Of a stretch of 19,324 bases of DNA, positions 16,914-19,324 are shown in pieces. Numbering within the stretch: position 1 is the stretch's first letter; each line of letters starts with the position of its first letter. The position numbers were made by a program, and so were the translations under genes. The notes below the pieces were generated by a model, which saw only the letters and a list, made by a program, of their open reading frames with translations, did no database searches and had not been told where the DNA came from. Location: positions 92,544 to 111,867 of the forward strand of contig JH994100.1 in NCBI GenBank assembly GCA_000316135.1. The letters are read 5' to 3'. This DNA comes from Trachipleistophora hominis. Taxonomy: Eukaryota > Microsporidia > Pleistophoridae.

Positions 16914-19136
16914 ATGTCAGTAGAAAAGACCACAGAACAAACCAACACAGCACAAAACACCAGCAAGAAGGAGATAAACGCCAAGGAGACGTACTCATAC
17001 GACGTAGAGATGAACAACTTAATGAGCATCATCATAAACAGCATGTACTCCTCCAAGGATTACTTCCTCAGAGAACTGATCAGCAACTGCTCAGACGCGT
17101 GTGACAAGTTGAACGCGCTGCGCCAGGACCTCAGAGAGAAGGGCGTAAACGTAGACATGCAGCTCAAGATGAGCGTTACACCCACAGAGGACACGATCAC
17201 AGTGAGTGATAACGGCATAGGAATGACCAAGGATGATTTGGTTAAGTTTTTGGGATGTGTTGCCAATTCTGGCACGCGCAAGTTTAGGGAGGCCGTTAAG
17301 AATGCGAAGGGGCCGGTCGATGACCTGATTGGGCAGTTTGGGCTCGGCTTCTACGCATCGTTTCTTGTCGCTGATAAAGTGCAGGTCGTGACGAAGTATC
17401 CAACGGAGGATAAGCAGTATATGTGGACGAGCTCTGGGCTTGGACATTATACGGTTGAGGAGGTGCCTGTTGATATGGAGCATGGTACGCGTGTTGTATT
17501 GCATATTAAGGAGAGTTGTAGGGAGTTTGTGAAGAAGGAGAAGATTAAGGAGTTGATTAAGAAGTATTCGATGTTTATTGGTTATCCTATCGTACTTAGG
17601 ACGTTAGAAGAGAAGGAGGTTGACGATGATGAAGACAAAGTAGAGGTTGATCCTGAGACCGGTGAGAAAGTAAAGGTTAATGAGGATGAAGAGAAAGTAA
17701 AGGTTGATGTGGATGAAGAGAAAGAAAAGGTTGATGAGGAGAAAACAACCACTGAGGAGAAACAACAGGACGAGAAAGTAGAGGTGGATCCTGAGACCGG
17801 TGAGAAAATAAACGTTAATGAGAAAGTAACCGATGAGGAGGAGAAAATTGATATTGAGAAAAACACCGAAAGGACTGAAAAGCCTGCCAAGGCAAAAAAA
17901 CTAGTAAAGGAATGGAAGGACGAGCTCATCAACAAGGAGAAACCGCTCTGGTCAATGAACCCTAAGGATGTTACCAAGGAAATGTACACCTCGTTCTACA
18001 AGACGATCAGCAACGATTGGGACGACTACCTTGCCGTAAAGCACAGTCACCTTGAAGGAAGCGTTTCGTTTGATGTGCTGTTGTTTGCGCTCAAGAGGCC
18101 GCGTTTCAACATGTTCAGTGAGAAGGGCTCTAAGAAGCATTTAATACGCCTTTACTGCAACAGCGTGCTCGTTACGGAGGATTTGGAACTGCCAGACTGG
18201 TTGAGCTGCGTTGTCGGGGTGATCAGCAGCAAAGATCTGCCGATGAACGTGAGCAGAGAATTCCTGCAGGGAGAAAACGTAAAGAGACTGATAAAGAAGA
18301 CGCTGCGCAAGAAGACGATAGAAATGCTGAAGGAGATGAACAAGGAGACGTACGACCAGTTCTACAAGGAGTTCAGCGGTGCTATCAAGCTGGCGGTGCG
18401 CGATGACAATGAGCAGCAGCTTGAGTCGCTGCTCAGGTTTAACACGAGCAAGCGCGAGAACATTGGGCTGGACGACTACGTCAAGGACATGAAGGAGGGA
18501 CAGAACAAGATTTACGTGATCACGGGCACAACGAAGGAAGAGGTGGTGAAGAGTCCGTTCCTGGAGTACTTCAAGGACTACGAGGTAATCTTCATGATTG
18601 ATTCTATGGATGAGTACCTGTTGCAACGCTTCAGGGCATACAAGGGAAACGATGTGGTAAAGATCAATCAGGAGGGCGTGGATATTCCGAATGCTGAGGT
18701 GAGCAAGGAGATGCAGGACGAGTTAAAGGCCCTGAAGGAGAACATTGAGAAGACCCTTGGTGATTCGGTAGAACGCGTAGAGTTCCTCAACCTGGGCGAC
18801 AAGCACATGCTGGTACGTTCGCCCAAGTACAGCATATCCCCTGCGATGGAGAAGATCCTTGCGGCGCAGGTAGCGATTGACAAGAGCAACATGTTCATGT
18901 TCCCCAAGGGCAAGAAGATCCTGCAGGTGAACGTCACGCATCCACTTACCTTAAAACTTAACAGCGTGATGAGTGATGCAACGGTGTTTGCTAAGCTGCT
19001 CAATTTGTTGTTTAAGGTTGCGTGTCTGCAGTGCGGGTATGCTTTGGATGATCCAGTAGGATTTGCTGATATGGTTAGCGATGTGTTGATGAGTGATAGG
19101 GTTGAGAAGGTTGTTGAGGAGGAGGAGGTGCATTAA
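16905..19136 (+). CDS. HSP90: cytosolic heat shock protein 90
   Basis: A 743-residue Hsp90, the ATP-driven dimeric chaperone for kinases and other clients. The N-terminal ATPase domain (about 25-230) has LRELISN with catalytic Glu57 and Asn61, ITVSDNGIGMT with Asp102, and GQFGLGFYASFLVADKV (143-159). A charged linker (about 235-340) carries two copies of KVEVDPETGEK. The middle domain starts at KPLWSMNPKDV (346-356), with SNDWDDYLAVKH (369-380) and LPMNVSREFLQG (445-456; Arg451 is the catalytic-loop arginine). The C-terminal dimerisation domain follows (about 590-725). No signal peptide and no ER retention signal, so cytosolic. The chain ends EEEVH instead of MEEVD, the motif that binds TPR co-chaperones. 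The open frame begins at a GTG (16854), but ATG 16905 is the first plausible start; ATG 16914 (MSVEKTT) fits the promoter motifs equally well. Confidence 0.95.
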   Translation: MPFMSVEKTTEQTNTAQNTSKKEINAKETYSYDVEMNNLMSIIINSMYSSKDYFLRELISNCSDACDKLNALRQDLREKGVNVDMQLKMSVTPTEDTITVSDNGIGMTKDDLVKFLGCVANSGTRKFREAVKNAKGPVDDLIGQFGLGFYASFLVADKVQVVTKYPTEDKQYMWTSSGLGHYTVEEVPVDMEHGTRVVLHIKESCREFVKKEKIKELIKKYSMFIGYPIVLRTLEEKEVDDDEDKVEVDPETGEKVKVNEDEEKVKVDVDEEKEKVDEEKTTTEEKQQDEKVEVDPETGEKINVNEKVTDEEEKIDIEKNTERTEKPAKAKKLVKEWKDELINKEKPLWSMNPKDVTKEMYTSFYKTISNDWDDYLAVKHSHLEGSVSFDVLLFALKRPRFNMFSEKGSKKHLIRLYCNSVLVTEDLELPDWLSCVVGVISSKDLPMNVSREFLQGENVKRLIKKTLRKKTIEMLKEMNKETYDQFYKEFSGAIKLAVRDDNEQQLESLLRFNTSKRENIGLDDYVKDMKEGQNKIYVITGTTKEEVVKSPFLEYFKDYEVIFMIDSMDEYLLQRFRAYKGNDVVKINQEGVDIPNAEVSKEMQDELKALKENIEKTLGDSVERVEFLNLGDKHMLVRSPKYSISPAMEKILAAQVAIDKSNMFMFPKGKKILQVNVTHPLTLKLNSVMSDATVFAKLLNLLFKVACLQCGYALDDPVGFADMVSDVLMSDRVEKVVEEEEVH

Positions 19137-19324
19137 AGGATTATTTGGTTTATTAGGGTTGTTTTATTTTGGGGTTTAGTTTAGGGGTAGTAATCATGTT
19201 AATGAATAATTATGATAAATAATTATGATAGTTTATGTTTTGTTATGAGATGACAATTTGTTTAGGATATTTTATTTTACCTGTTTCGTTATCATCATAT
19301 TAATAATAATAAAAAGACAACTCG
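19137..19324. other. 3' flank of HSP90
   Basis: AT-rich, with two copies of AATAATTATGATA (19205-19230) and the second copy of the dispersed 3'-flank repeat (19304-19324), cut off by the window end. Confidence 0.5.

Noticed and set aside
17582..17989. 135-codon Ser/Phe-rich minus frame
   Set aside because: Antisense of the repetitive acidic HSP90 linker, whose GAA/GAG/AAA codons read as TTC/CTC/TTT on the other strand.

Overview
The window looks like nuclear DNA of a small-genome eukaryote, most likely a microsporidian with unusually long intergenic spaces. All recognised proteins are eukaryotic (ubiquitin-eS31 fusion, proteasome alpha-4, RTEL1-like helicase, cytosolic HSP90). None needs an intron. 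Start codons are preceded at short range by C-triplet motifs (CCC or CCCC) like those described for microsporidian promoters. The non-coding DNA is very AT-rich and the genes are much more GC-rich. The genus cannot be fixed from sequence alone; a Trachipleistophora/Vavraia-like lineage would fit the gene style and spacing, but that is inference.

Layout. 1-104 (+): C-terminal end of an unidentified protein. 105-4632: long AT-rich gap with one credible small secreted-protein ORF (1323-1493, +) and, at its right end, degenerate direct repeats. 4633-5085 (-): ubiquitin-ribosomal protein eS31. 5086-5175: compact, possibly bidirectional promoter, followed by a doubtful small ORF (5205-5333, +) and decaying sequence. 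5560-9358: gene-poor, holding a 61-bp tandem array, a palindrome cluster, a GC-rich block of four predicted hairpins (7917-8062; candidate structured RNA) and a 21-bp array. 9359-10012 (-): proteasome alpha-4. 10013-12480: AT-rich gap ending in a C-rich 15-bp minisatellite against the helicase start. 12481-15075 (+): RTEL1/FANCJ-type Fe-S helicase with an Asn-rich insertion and C-terminal octapeptide repeats. 15076-16904: gap with HSE-like duplicated motifs and a 46-bp minisatellite just before HSP90. 16905-19136 (+): HSP90 lacking the usual MEEVD end.

The recognised genes are housekeeping functions: three belong to protein quality control (ubiquitin supply, 20S proteasome, HSP90) and one to genome maintenance. 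They sit on both strands, separated by kilobases, so there is no operon-like unit; shared regulation would have to work through common promoter motifs. The least explained parts are the hairpin block at 7917-8062, the secreted microprotein, the changed HSP90 terminus, and the small tandem arrays found next to nearly every gene.
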